Shown here: one piece after another, positions 33,831 through 43,001 of the stretch
Position numbering within the stretch: the stretch's first letter is position 1
Layout: each line of letters starts with the position of its first letter
NCBI RefSeq assembly: GCF_001422045.1
Contig: NZ_LMLW01000001.1
Span: 752,972 to 816,971, forward strand
DNA from: Sphingomonas sp. Leaf242
GTDB taxonomy: Bacteria > Pseudomonadota > Alphaproteobacteria > Sphingomonadales > Sphingomonadaceae
Length of the DNA stretch: 64,000 nt
Direction: 5' to 3'
Notes under the pieces: generated by a model
Databases searched by the model: none
Seen by the model: only the letters and a program-made list of their open reading frames with translations
What the model was told of the DNA's origin: nothing
Position numbers and translations under genes: made by a program

Positions 33831-34639
33831 TGCGGTTGTCGATCGACCATCACACGATCTACCGCTTCGCGCAGCCGCAGGGCCGGCTGGTGCAGATGCT
33901 CCGGCTCACGCCCGAGAACACGCATGACCAGACCGTGGCGTCGTGGCGGATCGACGTCGATTGCGATGCGCGGCTCCGGCCGGGGCGTGACGGCTTCGGC
34001 AACGCGGTGACAATGCTGTATGCCGAAGGTCCGGTTGACGGGATCGAGATCACCGTCAAGGGCGAGGTGCTGACCAGTCATTCCGACGGCGTCCTGCACG
34101 GTGTGCACGAAACGCTCCCGCCCGCGCTGTTCCTCAGGGCTACCGAGGTGACCGCCCACGACACGGCGATCGCCAAGTTCGCCGCCAATGCGGCCGAGGG
34201 CGCGCGCGATCGGATCGGCGCATTGCATCGGTTGAACCGGGCGTTTCACGCGAGGTTCTCGTTCGATGCCGGGCGTCCCGAACCCGGTCGGACAGCCGCC
34301 GCGGCATTTCGCATGGACAGCGCCACGCCGCGCGACATGGCGCAGATGTTCGCCGTTGCCGCACGGTCGCTCGGCGCGCCCGCGCGGTATGTGTCGGGCT
34401 ATCATCACAACGATCACGAGGTCGTGCATCTCCCGACGCCGCACGGCTGGGCGGAGGCGTTCGTCGAAGGGCTCGGCTGGGTCGGGTTCGATCCGTGCAC
34501 GGGGATGTCGCCGGAGGAGCATTATGTTCGCGTCGCGATGGCGCTCGATGCGGCGGGCGCCGCGCCGGTGGCGGGCTCGCGGCTGGGCGAGGGTGGCGAG
34601 GAACTCGACGTTGACGTCGTGGTGCAGCGTGAGGACTAA
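33830..34639 (+). CDS. Transglutaminase-fold protein, probably inactive
   Basis: A 269-residue transglutaminase-like protein: N-terminal beta domain (MRLSIDHHTIYRFAQPQGRLVQMLRL, about 1-90), then the papain-like core. The downstream His and Asp of the triad are present in HGWAEAFVEGLGWVGFDP, and LGAPARYVSGY is typical. The catalytic-Cys block, normally like GVCQDHAH, reads ATPRDMAQ here, so the cysteine is replaced. It is therefore likely a pseudoenzyme or has a changed chemistry. It is the last gene of the ATP-grasp/alpha-E operon. The Anbu-type peptidase often found with this set is absent. Confidence 0.87.
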   Translation: MRLSIDHHTIYRFAQPQGRLVQMLRLTPENTHDQTVASWRIDVDCDARLRPGRDGFGNAVTMLYAEGPVDGIEITVKGEVLTSHSDGVLHGVHETLPPALFLRATEVTAHDTAIAKFAANAAEGARDRIGALHRLNRAFHARFSFDAGRPEPGRTAAAAFRMDSATPRDMAQMFAVAARSLGAPARYVSGYHHNDHEVVHLPTPHGWAEAFVEGLGWVGFDPCTGMSPEEHYVRVAMALDAAGAAPVAGSRLGEGGEELDVDVVVQRED

Positions 34640-34644
34640 GATGT

Positions 34645-34697
34645 GTTTCCCCGCGAAGGCGGGGATCCAGACTGGGCTCCCGCCTTCGCGGGAGAAC
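34645..34697. repeat. Palindromic repeat family A
   Basis: GTTTCCCCGCGAAGGCGGGG pairs with CCCGCCTTCGCGGGAGAAC around a CCAGACTGG centre. It is directly after the transglutaminase-fold gene and followed by a family B copy. Confidence 0.9.
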
Positions 34698-34720
34698 AAG
34701 GGGCAGGGGTTCTCGCGGGT

Positions 34721-34826
34721 ACCACCCCGGCGAAGGCCGGGGCCCAATTGGCAAGGTGGTCGTAATGGAGCGCTGCACTCAATTAGCGGTGTTTCCCAAT
34801 TGGACCCCGGCCTTCGCCGGGGTGGT
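34721..34826. repeat. Palindromic repeat family B
   Basis: ACCACCCCGGCGAAGGCCGG at the left and its full complement at the right, ending 34826, with inner CCCAATTGG and CCAATTGG also paired. It is in tandem with the family A copy, between convergent genes. Confidence 0.9.
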
Positions 34827-34868
34827 GGTTCTTGGGACCCGGGAGTGGACTAATTTAGTCCCCCAACT

Positions 34869-35645
34869 TCAAACCAGTGCCGCAACCCGCACGGCTTGCG
34901 TCGCCAGATCCGCATCCTCCAGCCGCCGCCATCCCGCCGGCCCCAGCACTTCCAGCGGCCGGTACCGCGTCTTATACTCCATCCGGGGCGAGCCCTTCAC
35001 CCAGTATCCAAGATACACGTACGGCAGCCCGGCATCACGCGCGCGGAGGATGTGATCCATGATGATAAAGTTGCCGAACCCCGGTCGCGCCGTGTCGTCG
35101 GCCGCGAAGAAGCTGTAGACCATCGACAGCCCGTCCGCCTGCCTATCCGTCAGGCAGGCGCCGATCAGCGCTCCCGGCACGCCGGCGACCGACGGCTCGC
35201 GATACTCGACGATCACCGAATTGACCGGCGAATGCTCGATCATGTCGGCATAGTCGTCCTCGTCCATCCCCGCCATGCCGCCACCGGGATGGCGCGTCCC
35301 TAGATAGCGCCGAAGCAACTGGAACTGCTCGTCCGTTGCCCATGCCTTGCACGCGGTCACCTCGATATCGCCAAGCCGCTTGAGCAATTTGCGCTGCGTC
35401 GCGTTGGGTACGAATTCGTCGGTCACCACGCGGACCGAGACGCATGCCGTGCAGCCCGCACAAGACGGCCGATACGCCACCCCCTGGCTGCGACGAAACC
35501 CGATCCGACCGAGCGCATCGTTCAACTCGTTCGCATGCGGACCGGTCAGCTCGGTGAACACCTTGCGCTCCTGACGATCCGGCAGATACGGGCACGGCGC
35601 AGGGCTGGTGACGAAGAAGCGCGGAAAACGAAAGGGCGCAGTCAC
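34869..35645 (-). CDS. bpt: Aspartate/glutamate leucyltransferase (arginyl-tRNA-protein transferase family)
   Basis: Transfers leucine from Leu-tRNA to N-terminal Asp/Glu of proteins, marking them for ClpAP (bacterial N-end rule). The 258-residue protein has the N-terminal [14 protein letters not shown] and the four-cysteine [19 protein letters not shown] block of the ATE/Bpt family. The C-terminal domain contains [22 protein letters not shown] and GPAGWRRL, typical of the family. Bpt rather than Ate1 is inferred from length and bacterial origin. It lies alone after the ilvA-type gene on the same strand. Confidence 0.92.
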   Translation of the reverse strand: MTAPFRFPRFFVTSPAPCPYLPDRQERKVFTELTGPHANELNDALGRIGFRRSQGVAYRPSCAGCTACVSVRVVTDEFVPNATQRKLLKRLGDIEVTACKAWATDEQFQLLRRYLGTRHPGGGMAGMDEDDYADMIEHSPVNSVIVEYREPSVAGVPGALIGACLTDRQADGLSMVYSFFAADDTARPGFGNFIIMDHILRARDAGLPYVYLGYWVKGSPRMEYKTRYRPLEVLGPAGWRRLEDADLATQAVRVAALV

Positions 35646-35772
35646 CGAGCGGAAAGTCCTTCAGGCAGGCGCGATCAGCCGCGTCGCCTCGTATATGGCC
35701 GCCCAACGCAAACGTGCAATCGGTTTACCACGAATGTCGGTTAACGCGGTAAATCACCGTATCAGAATGGGA

Positions 35773-37032
35773 TTACGCGAGCTCGACGGTCGACGTCTCA
35801 TACCCGCCAGCCCGCAGTGCTCCCACCAGCCGATCGAGATGCGCACGGTCGCGGAGCTCGCATTCGATGTCAGTAATCAGGCCCTTCGCCGGCAACGTCG
35901 TGAAGACGCGTTGGTGATAGATCTCGATGATGTTGACGCGTTCCTGGTCGAAGATCCGGGCGACATGGAACAGCGCGCCCGGCTTGTCCTGCAACCGGAT
36001 CCGCAGCCGCGCGAGGCGACCCGACCGCGCCAGATCGCGCAACAGCACGTTGGCGAGCAGCCGCGTATCGATGTTGCCGCCGCACAGCACGATGCCGACG
36101 GTCTTTCCCGCGAACCGCTCGGGATGCGACAGCAGCGCGGCAAGCCCGGCTGCACCGGCGCCCTCGACCACCGTCTTCTCGATCTGGAGCAGCAGGCTGA
36201 CCGATTCCTCAAGGCTGCGTTCGCTGACCAGCACGATGTCGTCGACCAGTTCGGCGACGATCTTCGAGGTGATCGCGCCCGGCTCCTTGACCGCGATGCC
36301 CTCGGCCAGCGTATCGCCGGCGCAGGCCATGTCGGTGCCGTTGATGCGGTTATACATCGACGGGAACAGCTCGGCCTGCACGCCGACCACCTCGATCGGG
36401 TGACCGCCCGGCGCTTCGCTCAACGCCCGCGCGACCGTCGACATGCCCGATATCAGCCCGCCGCCGCCGATCGGGATAACCAGAGTATCGAGCTGCGGCA
36501 CGTCCTCCAGCATCTCGATCGCGACGGTGCCCTGCCCTGCAATGACGCGCGGGTCGTCGAACGGATGGACGAAGGTAAAACCGCACTCGCCCTCCAGAAT
36601 ACGCGCGTGCGCATAGGCCGCGTCGAACGTCTCGCCGTGCAGCACGACGTTGGCGCCGTGCCCTTCGGTCTGCATGACCTTCACGGTCGGCGTGTTGGTC
36701 GGCATCACGATCGTCGTCGGAATGCCGAGCCGGTTGGCGTGATAGGCGAGGCCCTGCGCGTGATTGCCCGCCGACGCGGCGATGACGCCCTTCGCGCGCG
36801 CTTCCGCCGACAGCTGCAACAGCGTGTTGAGCGCGCCGCGCTCCTTGTACGCCGCGGTGAACTGGAGGTTCTCGAACTTCAGATACACCGTCGCGCCGGT
36901 CATCTTGCTCAGCGTCTTGCTGATCAGCGTCGGCGTGCGGACGATCGAGTCGCGGATCCGGTCATGCGCGACGCGGACGTCGTCGATCGAGACGGGGAGG
37001 GTGGGTGCCGCTACGGCAGCGTGGGTAGCCAT
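35773..37032 (-). CDS. ilvA: Threonine ammonia-lyase
   Basis: A PLP enzyme that deaminates threonine to 2-oxobutanoate. The 419-residue protein has the PLP lysine in FENLQFTAAYKERGAL, the glycine loop SAGNHAQGLAYHA and the second loop PIGGGGLISG. A C-terminal ACT-like domain (about 335-419, RLRIRLQDKPGALFHVARIFD) suggests regulation by small ligands. It belongs to the short single-ACT type rather than the long IlvA. The ATG at 37032 avoids an Arg/Ser-rich 13-residue extension in the longer frame. It is divergent from the dehydrogenase gene at 37090. Confidence 0.92.
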   Translation of the reverse strand: MATHAAVAAPTLPVSIDDVRVAHDRIRDSIVRTPTLISKTLSKMTGATVYLKFENLQFTAAYKERGALNTLLQLSAEARAKGVIAASAGNHAQGLAYHANRLGIPTTIVMPTNTPTVKVMQTEGHGANVVLHGETFDAAYAHARILEGECGFTFVHPFDDPRVIAGQGTVAIEMLEDVPQLDTLVIPIGGGGLISGMSTVARALSEAPGGHPIEVVGVQAELFPSMYNRINGTDMACAGDTLAEGIAVKEPGAITSKIVAELVDDIVLVSERSLEESVSLLLQIEKTVVEGAGAAGLAALLSHPERFAGKTVGIVLCGGNIDTRLLANVLLRDLARSGRLARLRIRLQDKPGALFHVARIFDQERVNIIEIYHQRVFTTLPAKGLITDIECELRDRAHLDRLVGALRAGGYETSTVELA

Positions 37033-37089
37033 GCCCGACCCGCTAGACCATCTGGCGCGCGTGGGAAACACCGCTTATGCGCGAAGGCT

Positions 37090-37944
37090 ATGGCAAAACT
37101 GGCATTCATCGGAACCGGCGTCATGGGCGCGCCGATGGCGGGGCACCTCGCCGCGGCAGGACACGACGTCACCGTCTATAATCGGACTCAGGCCAAGGCG
37201 TTGGCATGGGCCGATAAATATGGCGGCAAGGTCGCCGACACGCCCGCGGCAGCGGTGAAGGACGCCGAGGCCGTGTTCGCCTGCGTCGGCAACGACGACG
37301 ATCTGGCCGGTGTCACTTTAGGCGAGGACGGCGCGTTCGCCGCGATGCGCGACGACGCGGTGTTCGTCGATCACACGACGGTCTCCGCCTCGATCGCGCG
37401 GCGGCTCGCGGGCAAGCGTGCGTTGGTGGTCGATGCCCCCGTATCGGGCGGACAGGCTGGCGCGGAGAACGGTAAGCTTTCGATCATGTGCGGCGGCTCG
37501 GCCGAAGCGATGGCAAAGGCCGAACCCTTCATGCAGGCCTATGCCGCGCGCATCGTCCATGTCGGCGAGGCGGGGGCTGGCCAGACGACCAAGATGTGCA
37601 ACCAGATCGCGATCGCCGGCGTGATCCAGGGCGTCGCCGAATCGCTGCGGTTCGCGCAAAACTCCGGGCTCGATCTCGACAAGGTGTTCGAGGCGATCTC
37701 GGGCGGCGCGGCGCAGAGTTGGCAGATGGTCAATCGCTGGCCGACGATGGCGAAGGAGGAGTTCGACTTCGGCTTCGCGGTCGACTGGATGCGCAAGGAC
37801 CTGGGCCTCGCGCTGGACGAAGCGCGACGCAACGGCGCGGTGCTGCCGGTCGCGGCGCTGGTCGATCAATTCTACGCGGACGTGCAGAAGATGGGCGGCG
37901 CTCGGCAGGATACGAGCGCGCTGGTGCGGAGATTGCCGAAGTGA
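37090..37944 (+). CDS. NAD(P)-dependent beta-hydroxyacid dehydrogenase
   Basis: A 284-residue member of the 3-hydroxyisobutyrate/tartronate semialdehyde dehydrogenase family. The NAD(P) motif FIGTGVMGAPMAGHL is at the N-terminus, with the VDAPVSGGQAGAENGKLSIMCGG substrate-binding block and the catalytic lysine in GAGQTTKMCNQIAIA. The exact substrate (3-hydroxyisobutyrate, 2-hydroxy-3-oxopropionate or other) cannot be told. GAAGG lies just before the ATG. The longer open frame upstream is antisense to the ilvA gene. The stop overlaps the next gene (TGATG). Confidence 0.92.
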   Translation: MAKLAFIGTGVMGAPMAGHLAAAGHDVTVYNRTQAKALAWADKYGGKVADTPAAAVKDAEAVFACVGNDDDLAGVTLGEDGAFAAMRDDAVFVDHTTVSASIARRLAGKRALVVDAPVSGGQAGAENGKLSIMCGGSAEAMAKAEPFMQAYAARIVHVGEAGAGQTTKMCNQIAIAGVIQGVAESLRFAQNSGLDLDKVFEAISGGAAQSWQMVNRWPTMAKEEFDFGFAVDWMRKDLGLALDEARRNGAVLPVAALVDQFYADVQKMGGARQDTSALVRRLPK

Positions 37945-39626
37945 TGCGTCTGATGGTTTCCGCAGCCGCGATCGCGCTGCTCTCCACACCAGCTTTTGCC
38001 GATGGGATCGTCGACAACGTCAACGGCATCACGGTCGCCGACGGTGGCCGCGTGATCCACTTCAAGGCGATCCTGGTCGACAAGGACGGGCGTGTGACGC
38101 GGCTCGTGCCGCCGGGCGAAGAAGCGCCCAAGCTCAGCCGCAAGGAGCTGAAAAAGAACGCCGGCAAGCCGCTCTACGACTGGCGCGTCGACATGGGCGG
38201 CAAAACGGTGCTGCCGGGCTTCGTCGATGCGCATGGCCATGTCCTCGAACTCGGCTTCGGCGCGTTGTCGCTCGATCTGTCGATGACCAAGTCGCTCGAC
38301 GAGGCGAAGGTGCGGATCGCCGCGTACATCGCGGGCAATCCCGATCGGAAGTGGATCCTCGGGCGCGGCTGGAACCAGGAGGTCTGGGGGCTGGGTCGTT
38401 TCCCGACCGCCGCCGATCTCGAATCCGTCTCGGGTGGCCACCCGATCTGGCTGTCGCGCGCCGACGGCCACGCCGGCTGGGCGAACCGCGAGGCCATGCG
38501 TGAGGCCGGTGTCACGAATGCGACGGTCTCGCCGTCTGGCGGCAGGATCGAGAAGACCGGTGGCGCCCCTGCGGGCGTGTTCGTCGATGGCGCGCAGGCG
38601 TTAATCGAGAAGGTCGTGCCGCAACCCCTCCCAAAGGAGCGCGACGCCGCGTTCCTCACCGCGCAAAGCATCCTGCTCGGCTACGGCGTCACCGCTGTCG
38701 CCGACATGGGCACCACCCTCGATGACTGGCTTACCTATCGCCGGATGGCGGACATCGGCGGGCTTCGTGTGCGGATCATGAGTTATGCGCTCGGGATCGA
38801 CACCGCGAGCCGGATCGGCGGCAAGGGGCCGACGCCTTGGCTGTACAACGATCGCCTGCGGATGGGCGGCGTGAAGCTGTATGCGGACGGTGCGCTTGGA
38901 TCGCGCGGCGCGTGGCTGCTGAGGCCGTATTCCGATGCACCGGGTCAGTCGGGCCTCGGCTTCCTGACCGATGCGCAACTTCAGAACCAGATGAGCCGCG
39001 CGGCGATGGACGGCTATCAGGTCGCGGTCCACGCGATCGGCGACAAGGCCAATCAGGAAGTGCTCGACGCGATCCAGGTCGAGAGCGACACCTATACCGG
39101 CGATCGCCGCTGGCGGATCGAGCATGCGCAGATCGTCGATCCGAGCGACCTGCCGCGGTTCGGCAAATACGGCACGATCGCGTCGATGCAGCCCACCCAC
39201 GCGACCAGCGACTGGAAGATGGCGGAGGCGCGGCTTGGGCCGAACCGGCTCGTCGGCGCCTATGCGTGGAAATCGATGCTGACCAATGGCGCCAAGCTCG
39301 CGTTCGGGACCGACTTCCCGGTCGAGAAGCCCGATCCGTTCGCGACCTGGGCTGCGGCGTTCACGCGGCAGGATGCCGATGGCCAACCTCAGGGCGGCTG
39401 GCAGCCGCAGGAACTCGTCACGCGCGAACAGGCTTGGTGGGCGATGACCGGTGCGGCGGCCTATGCCGGGTTCGCCGAGAAGCAGTTTGGTGCTTTGGCG
39501 CCGGGCCAGCGCGCGGACTTCATCGTCGTCGACAAGGACCCTATGCTTGCGTCGTCGACCGATCTACGCGCGACCAAGGTCAGCGAGACGTGGATCGGTG
39601 GCGAGAAGGTCTGGGTACGCAAGTAA
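37944..39626 (+). CDS. Secreted amidohydrolase, YtcJ-like
   Basis: A 560-residue metal-dependent hydrolase of the amidohydrolase superfamily. A signal peptide (MRLMVSAAAIALLSTPAFA-DG) suggests a periplasmic site. Metal-site motifs are GFVDAHGHVLELG (HxH), YQVAVHAIGDKAN, RIEHAQIVDP and FGTDFPVEKPDPF (Asp). The layout matches the YtcJ/NfdA (N-substituted formamide deformylase-like) family. The substrate is unknown. It overlaps the dehydrogenase stop by one base and is likely co-transcribed. Confidence 0.9.
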   Translation: MRLMVSAAAIALLSTPAFADGIVDNVNGITVADGGRVIHFKAILVDKDGRVTRLVPPGEEAPKLSRKELKKNAGKPLYDWRVDMGGKTVLPGFVDAHGHVLELGFGALSLDLSMTKSLDEAKVRIAAYIAGNPDRKWILGRGWNQEVWGLGRFPTAADLESVSGGHPIWLSRADGHAGWANREAMREAGVTNATVSPSGGRIEKTGGAPAGVFVDGAQALIEKVVPQPLPKERDAAFLTAQSILLGYGVTAVADMGTTLDDWLTYRRMADIGGLRVRIMSYALGIDTASRIGGKGPTPWLYNDRLRMGGVKLYADGALGSRGAWLLRPYSDAPGQSGLGFLTDAQLQNQMSRAAMDGYQVAVHAIGDKANQEVLDAIQVESDTYTGDRRWRIEHAQIVDPSDLPRFGKYGTIASMQPTHATSDWKMAEARLGPNRLVGAYAWKSMLTNGAKLAFGTDFPVEKPDPFATWAAAFTRQDADGQPQGGWQPQELVTREQAWWAMTGAAAYAGFAEKQFGALAPGQRADFIVVDKDPMLASSTDLRATKVSETWIGGEKVWVRK

Positions 39627-39635
39627 CCGCGCGGG

Positions 39636-40523
39636 TTACTGGCGCATCCGAATTAGCCCCTCCTGCGCGACGCTGGCGACGAGCCGGCCGTCTCGTGCGT
39701 AGATCTTGCCGCGGTTGAAGCCGCGTGCATGGCCCGACCATGGGCTGTCGCACGCATAGAGCAGCCAGTCGTCGGCGCGGAAATCCTCGTGCAGCCAGAG
39801 CGAATGGTCGAGACTGGCGGTCTGTAGGCCCGGCGTGATCCAGTTCTTGCCGTGCGGCAGCAGCGCGGTGCCGAGCAGCGCCATGTCCGACGCATAAGCG
39901 AGGATCGCGCGGTGCATCGCCGGATCGTCGCCGATCGGCGCGACCAGACGGAACCAGTTGGCGTAGTGGGGCTCTTGCGGGGCAGGGTCGATCCAGCTGC
40001 GTGGGTTGACCGGGCGCACCTCGATCGGCCGCCAGCGGAGCATGTGCGCGCGGAATTTCTCGGGGATGCCATCGATATTCTCGAGGCGCAGGTCGCGGTC
40101 GGAGCGAAGGTCTTCGGGCGGCGGTACGTCGGGCATCGCGTGCTGATGGTGCAGCCCCTCTTCCGGCATCTGGAACGACGCCGCCATGTTGAGGATCGGC
40201 TGGCCCTTCTGCATCGCGATCACACGCCGAGTGGCGAAGCTGCGGCCTTCGAAGTCGCGGACCACGCGGAAGACGATCGGATAGTCCTCGTTGCCCGGCC
40301 GCATGAAATACGCGTGCAGCGAGTGCGCCGTCTTCGGGCCGTCGGTCGAGCGTTGTGCTGCCTGGAGAGCCTGCGCGATGACCTGTCCGCCAAACACGCG
40401 ACCGACTCCGCCAGGCTGGCGCTTGCCGACGTAAAGATCGGTATCGACCTCCTCGATCTCGAGCAGGTCAACGAGACCCCGGGCGAGCGCTTCGGGCGAC
40501 GTATCGGCAGTTTCCGCGGTCAT
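39636..40523 (-). CDS. tesB: Acyl-CoA thioesterase II
   Basis: Hydrolyses acyl-CoA to free acid and CoA. The 295-residue protein has a double hotdog fold: first domain with VFGGQVIAQALQAAQRS and SLHAYFMRPGNEDYPIVFRV, second with ASLDHSLWLHEDFRADDWLLY, which supplies the Asp of the active site. RGFNRGKIYARDGRLVASVAQEGLIR is the TesB C-terminal signature. AAGGA from the end of a family A repeat lies before its ATG. It lies downstream of an acyl-CoA dehydrogenase on the same strand, which fits a role in fatty-acyl turnover. Confidence 0.94.
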   Translation of the reverse strand: MTAETADTSPEALARGLVDLLEIEEVDTDLYVGKRQPGGVGRVFGGQVIAQALQAAQRSTDGPKTAHSLHAYFMRPGNEDYPIVFRVVRDFEGRSFATRRVIAMQKGQPILNMAASFQMPEEGLHHQHAMPDVPPPEDLRSDRDLRLENIDGIPEKFRAHMLRWRPIEVRPVNPRSWIDPAPQEPHYANWFRLVAPIGDDPAMHRAILAYASDMALLGTALLPHGKNWITPGLQTASLDHSLWLHEDFRADDWLLYACDSPWSGHARGFNRGKIYARDGRLVASVAQEGLIRMRQ

Positions 40524-40534
40524 CTAACTTCCTT

Positions 40535-40588
40535 GTTCTCCTGCAAAGGCAGGAGCCCAGACTGGGCCTCCGCCTTCGCGGGGGGACA
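40535..40588. repeat. Palindromic repeat family A
   Basis: Left arm GTTCTCCTGCAAAGGCAGGA and right arm TCCGCCTTCGCGGGGGGAC, with several mismatches. Its outer GGAGAACAAGGA, read on the minus strand, provides the Shine-Dalgarno of tesB. Confidence 0.8.
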
Positions 40589-40596
40589 GGTTTGGG

Positions 40597-41724
40597 TCAA
40601 TACCCCGCCGCTACCGCTAGCCGATCTGCGTGGAAGTTCGCGTCCCCGAACATCTCCGCCAGCACCCGCGCGCGCTTCATGTAGAAGCCGATGTCGTATT
40701 CGTCGGTCATGCCGATGCCGCCGTGCATCTGGATGCCCTCCTGTACGCTGAGCGTGGTCGCCAGCGCGATCATCGCCTTGGCCACCGAGACCGCCTCGTC
40801 GGCGCGGTCGCTGCCCTGGTCGAGCAACTGCTGCGCCTTCAATACGGCGGCGCGCGCCACCTCCATCTCCGAATACAGATGCGCAGCACGATGCTGGAGC
40901 GCCTGGAAGCTGCCGATCAGCGTCCCGAACTGCTTGCGCTCCTTCATGTAGCCGATCGTCATGTCCATCGCGCCTCCGCCAACGCCGAGCAGTTCCGCCG
41001 ACGCCCCGGTCCGGCCTGCGCGCAACAGGCGATCGAGCGGCGTCCGGCCGGCATCCACCTCGCCGATCACCGCGTCCGCATCGACCTCGACGCCCTCAAA
41101 CTCGAGCCGCGCGGCCAAGCTCGAATCCGCGAGGCGCTCGGCGTGTGCCGTCAGTCCTGCGGCATCCTTCGGCACTGCAAAAAGCGTGATACCGTCCTTA
41201 TCGTCGGCACTACCGCCGGTGCGCGCGGCGACGATGATCAGGTCGGCGGTGTGGCCATGTGTGACGAACCGCTTGGCGCCGGTCAGCTTGAAGCCGTTGC
41301 CCGAGCGTTCGGCGGTCATCGCCACGGTGTCGCGGTGCTTGGCACCCTCGTCGATCGCCAACGCCGCGACGGTCTCGCCGGCGATGATGCCAGGAAACCA
41401 CCGCTCGGCCTGCGCCGTGCCCTTCAAGGCCTCGACCGCTGCGACCGCGGTGGACAGGAACGGGGAGGGGGACAGGTTACGCCCGATCTCCTCCAGCACC
41501 ACGCCCGCCTCGACATGGCCGAGCCCGAGCCCGCCCTGGTCCTCGCCGATCAGGATTCCGGTAAAGCCCATCTCCGCGAACTGCTTCCACAAGTCGCGTG
41601 AGAAGCCGGTCGCGTCCTCGGCATCGCGCAAGGCCCGCATGTGGCTCACGGGCGCGTGCTCCGCCACGAAATCGCGGATGGTGTCCTGAAGGACGGTCTG
41701 GTCGTCGTCTAGATACAGTGGCAT
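40597..41724 (-). CDS. Acyl-CoA dehydrogenase
   Basis: A flavoenzyme that introduces the 2,3-double bond into acyl-CoA. The 375-residue protein has the three acyl-CoA dehydrogenase domains: N-terminal helices, a middle beta domain (FKLTGAKRFVTHGHTADLIIV) and a C-terminal four-helix domain (RKQFGTLIGSFQALQHRAAHL, QMHGGIGMTDEYDIGFYMKRA). The catalytic acid position near that end could not be fixed. The ATG at 41724 is chosen because the longer frame would be translated from a repeat. It follows a second acyl-CoA dehydrogenase in tandem, perhaps as a heteromeric pair. Confidence 0.9.
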   Translation of the reverse strand: MPLYLDDDQTVLQDTIRDFVAEHAPVSHMRALRDAEDATGFSRDLWKQFAEMGFTGILIGEDQGGLGLGHVEAGVVLEEIGRNLSPSPFLSTAVAAVEALKGTAQAERWFPGIIAGETVAALAIDEGAKHRDTVAMTAERSGNGFKLTGAKRFVTHGHTADLIIVAARTGGSADDKDGITLFAVPKDAAGLTAHAERLADSSLAARLEFEGVEVDADAVIGEVDAGRTPLDRLLRAGRTGASAELLGVGGGAMDMTIGYMKERKQFGTLIGSFQALQHRAAHLYSEMEVARAAVLKAQQLLDQGSDRADEAVSVAKAMIALATTLSVQEGIQMHGGIGMTDEYDIGFYMKRARVLAEMFGDANFHADRLAVAAGY

Positions 41725-41728
41725 TCTG

Positions 41729-41807
41729 GTTCCCCCGCGGAGGCGGGGGCCCAGGAGCCCCACGCGCAGCGTTCGTGATTCTGGGCTCCCGCTTTCGCGG
41801 GAGAACG
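41729..41807. repeat. Palindromic repeat family A
   Basis: GGTTCCCCCGCGGAGGCGGG and CCCGCTTTCGCGGGAGAAC arms enclose about 30 unique bases. It lies between the two acyl-CoA dehydrogenase genes and ends 4 bases before the start codon of the second. Confidence 0.82.
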
Positions 41808-41815
41808 GTCAAAGG

Positions 41816-42997
41816 TCAGGCAGGCAATTCCAAAATCCGCTTGGCAATGATGTTGAGCTGGATCTCGCTCGTCCCGCCCTCGATCGAGTTCGCCTTGGTG
41901 CGCAGCCACGACCGCGGGATCGCCCCGCCGCGCGATCGATCGCTGTCCCATTCGAGCGCATCCGATCCGCCCGCCGCCATCATCAATTCGTACCGACCCT
42001 TGTTCAGCTCGGTCCCGTAATATTTCATCATGCTCGGCTGAGCCGGATGCGCCTTGCCCGCCTTCAGCTCGTCGATGAACCGCTCGGACATCGCCCCGAA
42101 CGCCTTCGCGCGCACCTCGAACAACGCGATCGACGCGCGCAGCAACGGATCCGCCAGCCGCCCGTCATGCCCAAGACCCACGGTCGCGATCGCCCCGTCG
42201 ATCAACGGATTGCCGCCGCTCGACGCCAGCCCCATCCCCGAGATCATCTCGCGCTCATGCCCGAGCAGGTATTTCGCGACGTCCCAGCCCTTGTTCTCCT
42301 CGTAGACGCGGTTGACCTTGGGCACCTCGACATTGTCGAAGAACGTCTCGCAGAACGGCGAATTGCCGCTGATTAGCAGGATCGGCTTGGTCGAGACGCC
42401 CGGCGACGCCATGTCGAACAGCACGAAGCTGATCCCGCCCTGCTTCGAGGTCTTGTCGGTGCGAACGAGGCAGAAGATCCAGTCGGCCTTGTCGGCGTAG
42501 GAGGTCCACACCTTCTGCCCGTTGACGAGATAATGGTCGCCCTTGTCCTCCGCCGATGTGGCGAGCCCGGCAAGGTCGGACCCCGCATTCGGCTCCGAAT
42601 ACCCCTGGCACCAGCGGATTTCACCGCGCGCGATCTTGGTTAGGTGATCGAGCTTCTGCTCCTCGGTACCGTATTTCAGCAACGCCGGCCCGAGCATCGA
42701 AATCCCGAACGAATTGAGCGGGTTGCGCGCCTTTATTGCCGCCATCTCTTCACGCAGGATCTTGGTCTCGGCGGGCGACAAACCGCCGCCGCCATAGGCC
42801 TTGGGCCAGTCGGGCACCGTCCAGCCCTTGGCCGCCATCTTGTCGAGCCACTCCTTCTGCGCAGGAGTCGAAGGCTTGAACTGGCGCCCGCCCCAGCAGA
42901 CGTCGTCCTCCGAGCGCACCGGCTTGCGCATCTCGGGCGGGCAATTCTCCGCGAGCCACGCGCGGGTTTCGGACCGGAAAGTATCGAGGTCGGACAT
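41816..42997 (-). CDS. Acyl-CoA dehydrogenase
   Basis: A 393-residue acyl-CoA dehydrogenase, distinct from its neighbour. It starts MSDLDTFRSETRAWLAENCP. The FAD/substrate region includes WCQGYSEPNAGSDLAGLATSAE and HYLVNGQKVWTSYADKADWIF, and the end is GGTSEIQLNIIAKRILELP, the typical C-terminal FAD-contact helix. The WCQGYSEPNAGSDLA block is like that of large acyl-CoA dehydrogenases acting on long-chain or steroid-side-chain substrates. Upstream lies an amidase gene 4 bp away, so the genes probably form one transcript. Confidence 0.92.
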   Translation of the reverse strand: MSDLDTFRSETRAWLAENCPPEMRKPVRSEDDVCWGGRQFKPSTPAQKEWLDKMAAKGWTVPDWPKAYGGGGLSPAETKILREEMAAIKARNPLNSFGISMLGPALLKYGTEEQKLDHLTKIARGEIRWCQGYSEPNAGSDLAGLATSAEDKGDHYLVNGQKVWTSYADKADWIFCLVRTDKTSKQGGISFVLFDMASPGVSTKPILLISGNSPFCETFFDNVEVPKVNRVYEENKGWDVAKYLLGHEREMISGMGLASSGGNPLIDGAIATVGLGHDGRLADPLLRASIALFEVRAKAFGAMSERFIDELKAGKAHPAQPSMMKYYGTELNKGRYELMMAAGGSDALEWDSDRSRGGAIPRSWLRTKANSIEGGTSEIQLNIIAKRILELPA

Positions 42998-43001
42998 CGG
43001 A

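Noticed and set aside
35608-37089. Long plus-strand frame joined to the beta-hydroxyacid dehydrogenase
   Set aside because: Antisense to the threonine ammonia-lyase gene; the dehydrogenase Rossmann motif begins only at 37090.
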